A stretch of DNA of 64,000 bases, taken from positions 100,656-164,655 of the forward strand of contig NZ_SNZW01000019.1 in NCBI RefSeq assembly GCF_004364175.1. The letters run 5' to 3'. This stretch comes from Maribacter caenipelagi. GTDB lineage: Bacteria > Bacteroidota > Bacteroidia > Flavobacteriales > Flavobacteriaceae. The notes under the pieces were generated by a model. That model saw only the letters and a list, made by a program, of their open reading frames with translations, was not told the DNA's origin and did no database searches. A program made the translations under genes and the position numbers. Every line of letters begins with the position of its first letter. The first letter of the stretch is position 1. Positions 8,781 to 17,399 of the stretch are shown piece after piece.

Positions 8781-9449
8781 ATGCAATACGTATTTAAGCA
8801 TACTCACCCTTACAATCCTTTTATTGACTATAGTACCGAAAAACTAATTGTAGGTACTTTGCCACCACCTCGTTTTACGACGGGCGAGTTGAAGGACGGT
8901 GATGTCGATTTCTGTTATGGTAGTAAAGACGGACAGCTATGGCCTATTCTAAATAAAATCTTCGATTTAAACCTAAAGTTTGAAACAACTGTTGAGGCAA
9001 TAGCACAACGCAAAGCATTTTTGAAGCATAGAAAAATTGGAGTATGTGATATAGTAGCTTCTGCAGAACGTGAAAAAATAGATGCATCAGATATTGGTAT
9101 GCAAAATATTGAATTAAGAGATGTTCTGAGTTATTTAGAAAAGTATACCAAAGTACATACGCTTTTGTTTACAGGAGGAAACAGCAAAAACGGGCCAGAG
9201 TATTTTTTCAGAAAACATTTAAAAGAGTATTCGGTATCATTAGTTAGAATTTCTGATGAAGTGCCTAGAATTCATGAATTCATTCATCCTAGTACTGGTA
9301 AAACGATTAAAACGGTCTCTTTAATTGCACCTTCTGGGGCGGCAAATAGGGCAGTGGGTAGTCTTAAGGAGTATAAAAAGATGAAGCTGCAAGATGCAAC
9401 TTTTAATACGGTAGATTTTCGAGTGCTTCAGTATAAAGATTTCTTCTGA
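8781..9449 (+). CDS. Uracil-DNA glycosylase-like family protein
   Basis: A 222-residue protein resembling the uracil-DNA glycosylase superfamily, nearest to the MUG/TDG-like branch. The N-terminal strand and loop LIVGTLPPPRF (residues 22-32) sit where UDG motif A lies, followed by DFCYGSKDGQLWPIL. A C-terminal PSGAANRAVGSLKEYK resembles the DNA-intercalating motif B region (PSxSAAN). The usual catalytic Asp/Asn of motif A is not obvious, so glycosylase activity is uncertain. It is monocistronic, with a strong terminator just downstream. Confidence 0.62.
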   Translation: MQYVFKHTHPYNPFIDYSTEKLIVGTLPPPRFTTGELKDGDVDFCYGSKDGQLWPILNKIFDLNLKFETTVEAIAQRKAFLKHRKIGVCDIVASAEREKIDASDIGMQNIELRDVLSYLEKYTKVHTLLFTGGNSKNGPEYFFRKHLKEYSVSLVRISDEVPRIHEFIHPSTGKTIKTVSLIAPSGAANRAVGSLKEYKKMKLQDATFNTVDFRVLQYKDFF

Positions 9450-9745
9450 AATAAAATAAATTTTCAAAACTTCTTAAAACTAAAAAGAGTCTTGCTTTTA
9501 AAACAAGACTCTTTTACGAGAACACTATATGAAAATGAAAAAATTTATTATTTATTTACACCGTAAAGATATATAGCATATCACGTATTTTAGAATATTT
9601 GTTGTCAATACGCATTATTTTGTGGTATACTTCTATGAATATGATATTTCACAAAAATGATTCTCTAATTTCTTTTGGAATAGCGATATTTATGTTCGAA
9701 TTTTAGAAAGTTTGCCGTAATGATACGGCTTAAAGTTTTTGATAT
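9450..9745. other. Intergenic region between the UDG-like gene and ppc
   Basis: The spacer holds the terminator at 9483-9515 and about 230 AT-rich bases before ppc. I found no exact TAnnTTTG promoter and no credible ORF (the longest ATG-start frame is about 15 codons). The ppc promoter is presumably here but is not recognisable by eye. Confidence 0.5.
9483..9515 (+). terminator. Rho-independent terminator after the UDG-like gene
   Basis: A perfect 12-bp stem (AAAAGAGTCTTG at 9483-9494 with its complement at 9504-9515) encloses a 9-base loop. A and T runs at the two ends let it work in either direction. Confidence 0.85.
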
Positions 9746-12292
9746 ATGCAACAACAAGAAAGGTTGGCAGAATTTAAGAAGTCTGTCCAAAATAAATTTA
9801 ACGTCTACAACAGTCTATTTTTAAACCTACCCTATGAGAATATAGAGAATGTGGGTATGTTGATTCCGTTATTACTGAATCAATCTGAAAAAGGATTGAG
9901 CGACGGTCTTAACCCGAAAGAAATATTAGAGAATTTTTTCGAAAATTTTGTTGAAATTAATTCGGAAAAAGAGCAGATAGATTTTATGTTCCGTATTATA
10001 CAGTATGTAGAGCGCCAAGTGGTTCTTTATGATAGTGTAGAAGATGCTGCGTTCCCGAAGTTGCAAAAACATTCTAGTTCATTATCATTGAAAGATTATT
10101 TTCAATTAGTTGAGAAAAATAATTCATGGGATACTATTTGGGATAAACTAAGTAATTTTAGTGCTAGAATTGTGCTAACGGCTCACCCAACACAGTTCTA
10201 CACACCTGCGGTTTTAGATATAATCACCAATCTTAGAACATTAATCTTAGAAGATAAAATTGATGAGATTGATGTTGGCTTACAACAATTAGGACTTACA
10301 TCTTTAATAAACGCTAAGAAGCCTACACCTTTAGATGAAGCAAAAAATATTATCTATACATTAAGACATGTGTACTATGATGCTATTGGCGAAATGTATG
10401 CATATATAAAAGGTAGCGTAGGGTCAAAACAATTTGAAAATCATGATATAGTAAAACTAGGTTTCTGGCCAGGTGGTGATCGTGATGGTAACCCATTTGT
10501 AACTGCAGATATTACTAGAGATGTAATGAACGAGCTTCGTTTAACTTTAATGAAGTGCTATTATAATGACCTAAAAGGGCTAGTGCATAAACTGACCTTT
10601 AAAGATGTACAAGAGCCGTTACAAAAGCTTAGATCTAATCTTTATACCGCTATGTTCGATAGTTCTAAAGATATTGGTTATGAAGATTTAATTGTACCAT
10701 TAGAAGAAATCAGGTTAATACTTATAGAAAAATATCAGAGCCTTTATTTAAAAGATTTAGAGCTTCTTATTGATAAGGTGAAAATTTTTAAAGTACACTT
10801 TGCAACGATTGATATTCGTCAAGACCATAGTATGCATACTAAGGTAATCGTCGAGGTTTTGAAAAAGAACGGATTGATTAAAGCAGACCTGAGTGAATTA
10901 TCTGAAGAAAAATTGATTGATATTCTTTTACATGAAGATTTAAAATTGGTAGCAGATGATTATGAAGAAGATATTGTAAAAGATACGGTTAAGAACATAC
11001 TTCAATTACAGACCATACAAGATAAGAATGGTGAAGAGGGTTGTAATAGATATATCATCAGTAATTCTGAAGATGTATTCTCTATTCTTTTCGTTTATGC
11101 ATTATTTAGATGGTGTGGCTGGGCAGGTAAGGATATTACTTTTGATATTGTACCATTATTCGAAACCATGAACGGTATGGATAATGCGAAAGCTACAATG
11201 CAGTTCTTATTTGATTTACCAGAGTATAAAGCACACATCAAGAATAGAAATGATAAGCAAACTATAATGCTTGGTTTTTCCGATGGTACAAAAGATGGTG
11301 GTTACTTAAAAGCGAACTGGTCTATTTTGAAAACTAAAGAAGAGCTTTCAGAAGTTTGCGAAGAACATGATATAGCGGCTATCTTCTTTGATGGTAGAGG
11401 TGGACCACCAGCAAGAGGTGGTGGTAAAACACATCGTTTTTATGCAGCACAGACAAATAAAGTTGCGAATAACGAAATTCAACTTACCATACAAGGGCAG
11501 ACTATTACCAGTACGTACGGTACAAAAGAGCAGTTCATTTATAACAGTGAGCAGTTATTGACCGCCGGACTTTCAAATACAATTTTGGATAAGGAAATTG
11601 TTATATCAGATTCAGATAGAGAACTGATAGAAGAATTATCTGAAATGAGTTTTAAAAAGTATGACGACTTAAAGCATCATGATAAGTTCATGCCATATTT
11701 AGAAAATATGAGTACGCTCAAGTATTATACAAAAGCTAATATTGGTAGTAGACCAGGTAAAAGAGGAAATAAAGCCAAATTAGAGTTGTCAGATTTACGT
11801 GCAATTTCTTTTGTAGGTTCTTGGAGCCAATTGAAACAAAATGTACCTGGTTATTACGGTATTGGAACAGCTTTAAAAAACTTAGAGGATAGCGGAAGAT
11901 TTGCCGAAGTTCAGAAGCTTTACAATGAGGTGCCATTCTTTCAAGCTTTAATGATGAATAGTATGATGAGTCTTTCAAAATGTTATTTTGAATTGACCAG
12001 TTATATGAAAGAGAATAAAGAGTACGGAGCTTTTTGGGAGATTTTATTAGCAGAGTATCAACTTTCTAAAGCTATGTTATTAAAATTATCAGGAATGGAA
12101 ATTTTAATGCAAAAAGAAGCAATTTCTAGAGAGTCCATTAAAATCAGAGAGAATATTGTTTTACCGCTATTAGTGATACAACAATATGCACTTCAAAGAA
12201 TAGGTGAGGGTACAGCGTATAAAGAGTTATATGAGAAAATTGTAACTCGATCTCTTTATGGTAATATTAATGCAAGTAGAAACTCGGCATAA
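9746..12292 (+). CDS. ppc: Phosphoenolpyruvate carboxylase
   Basis: PEP carboxylase adds bicarbonate to phosphoenolpyruvate, giving oxaloacetate to refill the TCA cycle. It is 848 residues, near E. coli's 883. Key motifs are VLTAHPT (catalytic His 147), FWPGGDRDGNPFVTA, GFSDGTKDGGYLKANW and SRPGKRG. The mobile catalytic loop reads FFDGRGGPPARGGGKTHRF: both Arg of the usual FHGRGGxxxRGG are kept, but the His before Gly-Arg is Asp. The C-terminus ends RNSA where other PEPCs end QNTG/RNTG. Both look like lineage features of a divergent branch rather than damage, since the frame is intact. The gene is monocistronic between two terminators. Confidence 0.96.
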   Translation: MQQQERLAEFKKSVQNKFNVYNSLFLNLPYENIENVGMLIPLLLNQSEKGLSDGLNPKEILENFFENFVEINSEKEQIDFMFRIIQYVERQVVLYDSVEDAAFPKLQKHSSSLSLKDYFQLVEKNNSWDTIWDKLSNFSARIVLTAHPTQFYTPAVLDIITNLRTLILEDKIDEIDVGLQQLGLTSLINAKKPTPLDEAKNIIYTLRHVYYDAIGEMYAYIKGSVGSKQFENHDIVKLGFWPGGDRDGNPFVTADITRDVMNELRLTLMKCYYNDLKGLVHKLTFKDVQEPLQKLRSNLYTAMFDSSKDIGYEDLIVPLEEIRLILIEKYQSLYLKDLELLIDKVKIFKVHFATIDIRQDHSMHTKVIVEVLKKNGLIKADLSELSEEKLIDILLHEDLKLVADDYEEDIVKDTVKNILQLQTIQDKNGEEGCNRYIISNSEDVFSILFVYALFRWCGWAGKDITFDIVPLFETMNGMDNAKATMQFLFDLPEYKAHIKNRNDKQTIMLGFSDGTKDGGYLKANWSILKTKEELSEVCEEHDIAAIFFDGRGGPPARGGGKTHRFYAAQTNKVANNEIQLTIQGQTITSTYGTKEQFIYNSEQLLTAGLSNTILDKEIVISDSDRELIEELSEMSFKKYDDLKHHDKFMPYLENMSTLKYYTKANIGSRPGKRGNKAKLELSDLRAISFVGSWSQLKQNVPGYYGIGTALKNLEDSGRFAEVQKLYNEVPFFQALMMNSMMSLSKCYFELTSYMKENKEYGAFWEILLAEYQLSKAMLLKLSGMEILMQKEAISRESIKIRENIVLPLLVIQQYALQRIGEGTAYKELYEKIVTRSLYGNINASRNSA

Positions 12293-12310
12293 TATCTTAT
12301 AGTAAAATTT

Positions 12311-12347
12311 AAAAAGGCTCTGTAAATTTATTTACAGAGCCTTTTTT
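12311..12347. terminator. Bidirectional terminator between ppc and the repeat lipoprotein gene
   Basis: A perfect 16-bp inverted repeat (12311-12326 with 12331-12346, loop TTTA) has an A run on one side and a T run on the other. It lies between two convergent genes and can terminate both. Confidence 0.9.
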
Positions 12348-12364
12348 ATTGAATTCGTTTTGGT

Positions 12365-14449
12365 TTAATGAACTTTGCGAACCACTTTTATATTGTTTGA
12401 AATATCAAAGCAGCCATTGAATTCATCAAATGTCCAACCAGGTTCCATACCTGTTAATCCATCTTCATATCTAATGTAGTAGATAAAACAAGTGCCTTCA
12501 CCTGCAGCATTAAAATCAACCGATTTTAAATCGGCTAAAGTTGGTGGAAGACCAAGTATTTTACCAGTTTCATCAGTAATTATCCAAGAGCTATTGACAC
12601 CAGATGCATTTTCGTTGTCTACGGCAATACCAGTTACAAAATCAGCAGTTTCATCGACTATAAATTCAAAAGGTCCTCCTGTTATAGTTCCAGCTTCTGG
12701 CTGAGTTCTAACTACGGTCAACGGATTTGATAAAGCAAAGTTACCTGTAACATTGTTTGCATTCATATCAACTTCAAGTCCTGTAATTTCGCCTTGGTAA
12801 CGTGCGTACCAAATTAAGCATGTTCCTGCACCGGCGCCATCAAAATTAATCCCTTCTACAGCTGCAAGAGTAGGAGGTAATCCTAATATTTTTCCTTGGT
12901 CGTCAGTTATTACCCATGTATTTTGAGAACCTGAGGCATTAGAACTATCAAGCGTAATACCGTATACATTATCTACTTCACCGTCCACACAGAAACTAAA
13001 TAGTCCACCAACTAGCGTACCGGCATTTACACCTTGTACTCTTTGAACTTCAATTGAGTTAGATAGATCAAAGCAACCAGTTAAATCTGCTGCATTTTTA
13101 CCCATTTCGGCGCCTTCTAAACCATCTTCATATCTCAAATACCATATAAGGCAAGTGCCAGCACCAGCCGCATCAAAATTCACACCCTTTACGGCATCCA
13201 AAGTTGGAGGAAGACCAAGAATGTTCAAATCTTCATCTGTTATTACCCATGTGCTATTTGTTCCTGAAACTTCAGAGGCGTCTAACATTAAGTCAGTTAC
13301 ATAGTCGGCTTCACCATCTACATAAAATTTATATGGACCGCCAGTTAAAACACCAGCTTCTGTTTTACTTCTAACCACTTCTATTGAATTAGATAAATTA
13401 AAATTACCTTGTAGGTCATTTGCATTCATATCAACAGCTAGTCCGTTCAATTCACATTCATAGCGTAAATACCATATTAAGCAAGTACCCGCACCTGCTG
13501 CATCAAAATTCACCCCTTCTACTGCTTCTAATGTGGGTGGAAGACCTAAAATTTTACCTTGTTCATCAGTAATAACCCAGCTGCTACTGCTACCTGTAGA
13601 TTCTGAACTGTCTAAAGTTATACCATATACATTATCTTCTTCACCGTCAACACAAAAGTTAAAAGGTCCGCCAGAAATAGTTCCTGCGTTTGCAGCATCT
13701 AATCTTGTAACTTGAATGGAGTTGGATAAACTAAAACATCCTTCAAGTTCACCTGCGTTCATACCAGCTTCGGCACCAACCAAACCATCTTCATAGCGTA
13801 AATACCAAATAAGACAAACACCGGCACCGGCCATATCAAAATCAACTTCTTTAACGGCATCTAAAGTTGGTGGCAGTCCTAGAATATTTAATTCGTCATC
13901 GGTAATTACAAAAGTACTATTGCTACCTAGTGCTTCTTCACTATCTATTGAAATTTCGGTTACAAAATCGGCATTGCCATCTACTGTAAATTCATAAGGT
14001 CCGCCAGAAAGAAGCCCTGAAGCTGTTTCGTTTCGTTGAACTTCAATAGAGTTCGATAGATCAAATGAGCCTTCAAAGTTGTTGGTGTTCAAACCCATTT
14101 CGAGTCCTACTAAACCTTCTTCATATCTTAGGTACCATATAAGACATGTGCCAGTGCCTGCTGCATCGAAATCTACACCTTGTACGGCTTCTAAAGTTGG
14201 TGGAAGACCAAGAATGTTGTTTTGGTCATCGGTAATAACCCAAGTACTCATGTTACCTTCAGAGTTTTCGCTATTTAGGGTGATGTCAACAACCATATCT
14301 GGTACACCATCTACACAAAAAGTAAAGGGTCCGCCAGCAATATCACCAGATGCAGGAACAATGACATCTGTAATGGCATTGTCGTCATCTGAACAACTTG
14401 CTATAATTAGCAAGAGAATTAAAATCGATAAAAAGTTGAAATTTTTCAT
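12365..14449 (-). CDS. Lipoprotein of six tandem ~108-residue repeats, unknown function
   Basis: A 694-residue lipoprotein (MKNFNFLSILILLLIIASC then SDDD, lipid Cys at residue 19). The mature part is six collinear repeats of about 108 residues. Each contains GGPFxFxVDG, WVITD, ILGLPPTL, AGxGTCLIWYLRYE and a closing (G)xFxLSNSIxV. Repeats alternate between two types. Odd repeats have Cys in FCVDG and a non-Cys residue before the late F (GSF, GNF). Even repeats lack the first Cys but have GCF. All six keep the Cys in TCLIWY (VC in repeat 2). The units are therefore three A-B pairs. Repeat 3 has one extra Cys (RYECEL). I recognise the repeat as recurrent in Bacteroidota extracellular proteins but know no function. 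An operator-like repeat cluster lies upstream. Confidence 0.85.
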   Translation of the reverse strand: MKNFNFLSILILLLIIASCSDDDNAITDVIVPASGDIAGGPFTFCVDGVPDMVVDITLNSENSEGNMSTWVITDDQNNILGLPPTLEAVQGVDFDAAGTGTCLIWYLRYEEGLVGLEMGLNTNNFEGSFDLSNSIEVQRNETASGLLSGGPYEFTVDGNADFVTEISIDSEEALGSNSTFVITDDELNILGLPPTLDAVKEVDFDMAGAGVCLIWYLRYEDGLVGAEAGMNAGELEGCFSLSNSIQVTRLDAANAGTISGGPFNFCVDGEEDNVYGITLDSSESTGSSSSWVITDEQGKILGLPPTLEAVEGVNFDAAGAGTCLIWYLRYECELNGLAVDMNANDLQGNFNLSNSIEVVRSKTEAGVLTGGPYKFYVDGEADYVTDLMLDASEVSGTNSTWVITDEDLNILGLPPTLDAVKGVNFDAAGAGTCLIWYLRYEDGLEGAEMGKNAADLTGCFDLSNSIEVQRVQGVNAGTLVGGLFSFCVDGEVDNVYGITLDSSNASGSQNTWVITDDQGKILGLPPTLAAVEGINFDGAGAGTCLIWYARYQGEITGLEVDMNANNVTGNFALSNPLTVVRTQPEAGTITGGPFEFIVDETADFVTGIAVDNENASGVNSSWIITDETGKILGLPPTLADLKSVDFNAAGEGTCFIYYIRYEDGLTGMEPGWTFDEFNGCFDISNNIKVVRKVH

Positions 14450-14503
14450 ATGTTCTGTTTTTTTAGGTTACAGACAAATGAAGAAAAATCATATAACAAG
14501 CTA

Positions 14504-14553
14504 ATCACAAGAATATCAACTTATTGTGATAACTCTTGTGATAGTTTCGTGAT
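14504..14553. promoter_or_regulatory. Cluster of GTGAT motifs, candidate operator
   Basis: Three direct GTGAT copies start at 14526, 14538 and 14549, about one helical turn apart. A fourth copy in inverted orientation (ATCAC, 14504-14508) makes a perfect 9-bp inverted repeat (ATCACAAGA 14504-14512 with TCTTGTGAT 14534-14542). The cluster lies 55-104 bases upstream of the repeat lipoprotein start, where an activator or repressor would bind. The cognate protein is unknown. Confidence 0.45.
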
Positions 14554-14607
14554 GTTTAAATAGTGAAACCATTTTGGTCCCTCTATTTTTTATTGATTCT
14601 TAGTGAT

Positions 14608-16101
14608 TTAATTGGCGGTACTTAATAGCGTATAAAATGTTTCGATACCATAGGCTATCTGACCTATTTTTAAATTCTCGTTGGGGCTGTGTTGATTGTT
14701 GTCTGGGTTGACCATAGGCACAATAAATGCCGGAATCTTCAATTCATTGATAAAGGGAGAAATAGGAACTGTACCCCCCATTATTCTTATTTGAACGGGT
14801 TTTTCTCCGAATTTAGTTTCCATGGTTTTAACGATGCTATTACCAAACGGGTTATTCAAATCGGTACGAAATGCATCTGTAACGGTACCTTCTTTAATGG
14901 TAACAATCTTATCATATTTGAGACGGTCTTCCATAGTGGGTTCTGTACTTATAACATGAAAGCCTTGATTTTTAATATGCTCTTTTACTAATTTTTTAAG
15001 TCTGTTGCCATCTGATTCTGGTACTAACCTTATGTCTAATTCTGCAGTAGCAGTAGCCGGTAAAATGGTTCTAGCTTGATCACCGATCCATCCAGAACCT
15101 AGTCCTCTTATATTGAAAGAAGGGTATTGCAATGCTTCTTGGTAAAAACTACCTACTTTTTCAGGATTGGAAATTGCTAAATTTTTATTGATTTCTTCGA
15201 TGTTATCAGGCACACTTTTTAGAATTTCTAATATAGCTTCATCTAAGGTAATTCCGTCATAATATCCTTTTATTAAGACACGACCATCAGCATCTTTCAT
15301 GGTTGCCAAAAGTTGCGCCAATTGAAAGCCGGGGTTCGGGGCATAATTTCCGTAATGTCCACTGTGCTGAGGTTTTATTGGTCCGTGAGTGGTAATCGAT
15401 AATGTAGTGATGCCTCTACACCCATAAACAACGGTTGGTTTCCCTGAAACATGAACGGGACCATCATTGATAACTAAAAAGTCAGCTTTAAGTAAATCTT
15501 TATAAGTGCGCACAGCTTGCGGTAAAGGTGCGCTACTTTTTTCTTCTTCACTATCCAAAATTACTTTTACATTGTAGGGTATATCAACATTGTCTTTTTT
15601 AAGAGCGTCAATTGCATTTAAGAACATTACAATAGGTCCTTTATCATCAGAAGTAGATCTACCAAAAAGACGCCAATCATAATTTATATCATCATCTAAA
15701 TCTGAAAAAGCTTCTTTTTTCCAGCCATCATCGGTTTTAGATTTTAGTACTACTGTGTAAGGATCTGGCTGATCCCATTTTGTTGCATCAACAGATTGAC
15801 CATCTAAATGCATGTAAAATAAGATGGTAGGTTTATTATCATCCATCGGTAGAGCTGCAAAGAAAAGTGGTAAACCTTCTGTCTCTAGAATAGTACTATT
15901 GAAGCCACGTTCGGTAAATTTTTTTCTAAGCCAGAAAAGGTTAGTATCTATATCGTCTGCGTTTAAGGCGTCATTTGGTATGGCAACAAATTCTCTTAAT
16001 TCGGCAATAGCATTGGCAACTTTAGATTTTATAAGAACAGAGTCTTGCGAGTAGCCAGAGTAAAGAGATAAAAATAGTAGAAGCGTAAATAATTTTTTCA
16101 T
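14608..16101 (-). CDS. M20-family metallopeptidase, exported
   Basis: A 497-residue M20 (ArgE/DapE/CPG2-type) zinc peptidase with a Sec signal peptide (MKKLFTLLLFLSLYSGYSQ). Metal-site segments are visible in order: FYMHLDGQSVD (His and Asp ligands), GRSTSDDKGP (bridging Asp), DSEEEKSS (catalytic and metal-binding Glu pair) and a late NQHSPNENL (His ligand). A lid/dimerisation domain lies between about residues 225 and 370. Family members are dipeptidases or carboxypeptidases; the substrate is not deducible. It is probably periplasmic or at the outer membrane. It lies upstream of the repeat lipoprotein on the same strand, with 158 bases between them. Confidence 0.9.
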   Translation of the reverse strand: MKKLFTLLLFLSLYSGYSQDSVLIKSKVANAIAELREFVAIPNDALNADDIDTNLFWLRKKFTERGFNSTILETEGLPLFFAALPMDDNKPTILFYMHLDGQSVDATKWDQPDPYTVVLKSKTDDGWKKEAFSDLDDDINYDWRLFGRSTSDDKGPIVMFLNAIDALKKDNVDIPYNVKVILDSEEEKSSAPLPQAVRTYKDLLKADFLVINDGPVHVSGKPTVVYGCRGITTLSITTHGPIKPQHSGHYGNYAPNPGFQLAQLLATMKDADGRVLIKGYYDGITLDEAILEILKSVPDNIEEINKNLAISNPEKVGSFYQEALQYPSFNIRGLGSGWIGDQARTILPATATAELDIRLVPESDGNRLKKLVKEHIKNQGFHVISTEPTMEDRLKYDKIVTIKEGTVTDAFRTDLNNPFGNSIVKTMETKFGEKPVQIRIMGGTVPISPFINELKIPAFIVPMVNPDNNQHSPNENLKIGQIAYGIETFYTLLSTAN

Positions 16102-16399
16102 GTTCGTTCTCGTGAATATATTCTTTAAATGTAAGGAAAATGCGGGGAAAAGAACGCTTAATAGATTGTGGTAAATGTTAAGGTTTTCTATATGGAAAAG
16201 CTAGCGGACTTAAAGTTAGAATTAGAAATAGTATGTCATTAATCTTGTTAAGGCAAAGTCAGCTGGTTACGTTTATTAAAACTATCTATGTCAAAAAAAA
16301 AAAGAGGTTGTCCAGAATAGGCAATCTCTTTTAGAATTTTAAATAAATAGAATTAACTAATAGCTTTTTAGTTGGTTCAATTTCTGTATGATGGATATA
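16102..16399. other. Intergenic region between the trp operon end and the M20 peptidase
   Basis: About 300 bases holding the trp operon terminator (16293-16332) and the upstream region of the M20 gene. No ORF and no exact TAnnTTTG element were seen here. Confidence 0.5.
16293..16332 (-). terminator. Terminator of the trp operon
   Basis: On the minus strand a 13-bp stem (arms 16320-16332 and 16300-16313, one bulged base and one G-U pair, 6-base loop) is followed by eleven consecutive T (plus-strand A run 16293-16303). It lies 68 bases after the last ORF of the operon. Confidence 0.88.
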
Positions 16400-16636
16400 C
16401 TAAATTTTACTACTTGCTTTTGAGTTAAAAATTTTTATGACAATAAAACGAATTAAAAGTATAAACGGAAAGCCATGTAATACCACATCAAACCAATCCA
16501 TAAAAACCATTCCCTTTGCTCCACCAAAAATCCATTTCAATTTCCCCCAAATATGAGGTTCAGGAAAAAACGGTGCTAACCCTAAGGTTAAGCATAGTAT
16601 AATAATTAGTTTAAAATTGTTTATGAACTCTTTCAA
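16400..16636 (-). CDS. Small membrane protein at the end of the trp operon
   Basis: A 78-residue protein with two hydrophobic segments (LIIILCLTLGLAPFF and VLHGFPFILLIRFIVIKIF) flanking a polar loop with PEPHIWGKLKWIFGGAKGM. The composition and motif look like a conserved hypothetical of Flavobacteriia, but no function is known to me. The start is a TTG one base after the trpA stop. No ATG is available and an upstream in-frame stop leaves only four codons. It is therefore the last, translationally coupled gene of the trp transcript, ahead of the terminator. Whether it has anything to do with tryptophan is unknown. Confidence 0.7.
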   Translation of the reverse strand: MKEFINNFKLIIILCLTLGLAPFFPEPHIWGKLKWIFGGAKGMVFMDWFDVVLHGFPFILLIRFIVIKIFNSKASSKI

Positions 16637-16637
16637 A

Positions 16638-17399
16638 TTAACGTATTAGTTTTGTAAACTCAGCAATTTTATCAGTTCCATTAGCAGTCAAATACTTAAT
16701 AAAAGCAGAACCTATTATGGCGCCTTTAGCAGTTTTCGTAGCTTGTTGAAATGTTTCTTCGTCTTTAATACCGAAACCTACTATTTGTGGGTTTTTTAAA
16801 TTCATTGCAGCAATACGCTCAAAATAGCTTTCTTGTTCTTGACCAAAGCCCGATTTTGAACCTGTAACACTAGCTGAACTTACCATATAGATGAATCCGT
16901 TTGAAGCATCGTCAATTTGGCGAATACGAGTATTACTCGTTTGTGGTGTAATCAAAAATACATTTATGAGACCGTATTTCTTAAAAATAGCCTCGTATTC
17001 ATCTTGGTAAACATCAAGCGGAAGGTCAGGTAAAATTAGTCCGTCAATACCTATTTCTTGACATTTTTTGCAGAAAGCCTCAACACCGTATTGTAGCATT
17101 GGGTTAAAATATCCCATGATGATTAACGGAATTGAAACCGATTTACGAATGTCCTTTAACTGCTTAAAAAGAATTTCTGTGGTCATTCCATTTTTTAGAG
17201 CAGCTGTAGAACTTTCCTGTATAGTTGGTCCGTCTGCCAAAGGATCACTAAAGGGTAATCCTATTTCAATCATATCGACACCGTTCTTTTCTATATCTTG
17301 TATGATTTTAACCGTGTCGTTCAATGCCGGATACCCAGCGGTAAAATATATGGAAAGCAGTTTTTTGCCTTCTTCTAATTTTGTGGTAATTCTATTCAT
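16638..17399 (-). CDS. trpA: Tryptophan synthase alpha subunit
   Basis: TrpA cleaves indole-3-glycerol phosphate to indole and glyceraldehyde 3-phosphate, passing indole to TrpB. At 253 residues it is slightly short but complete. The family signature MIEIGLPFSDPLADGPTIQESS carries the catalytic Glu of the alpha subunit, and a second catalytic Asp lies in GIDGLILPDLP. GFGIKDEETF and the late GAIIGSAFIKYL form the phosphate site. Its start overlaps the preceding HEPN-like ORF by 8 bases; that ORF separates it from trpB, unlike the usual trpBA arrangement. Confidence 0.97.
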   Translation of the reverse strand: MNRITTKLEEGKKLLSIYFTAGYPALNDTVKIIQDIEKNGVDMIEIGLPFSDPLADGPTIQESSTAALKNGMTTEILFKQLKDIRKSVSIPLIIMGYFNPMLQYGVEAFCKKCQEIGIDGLILPDLPLDVYQDEYEAIFKKYGLINVFLITPQTSNTRIRQIDDASNGFIYMVSSASVTGSKSGFGQEQESYFERIAAMNLKNPQIVGFGIKDEETFQQATKTAKGAIIGSAFIKYLTANGTDKIAEFTKLIR

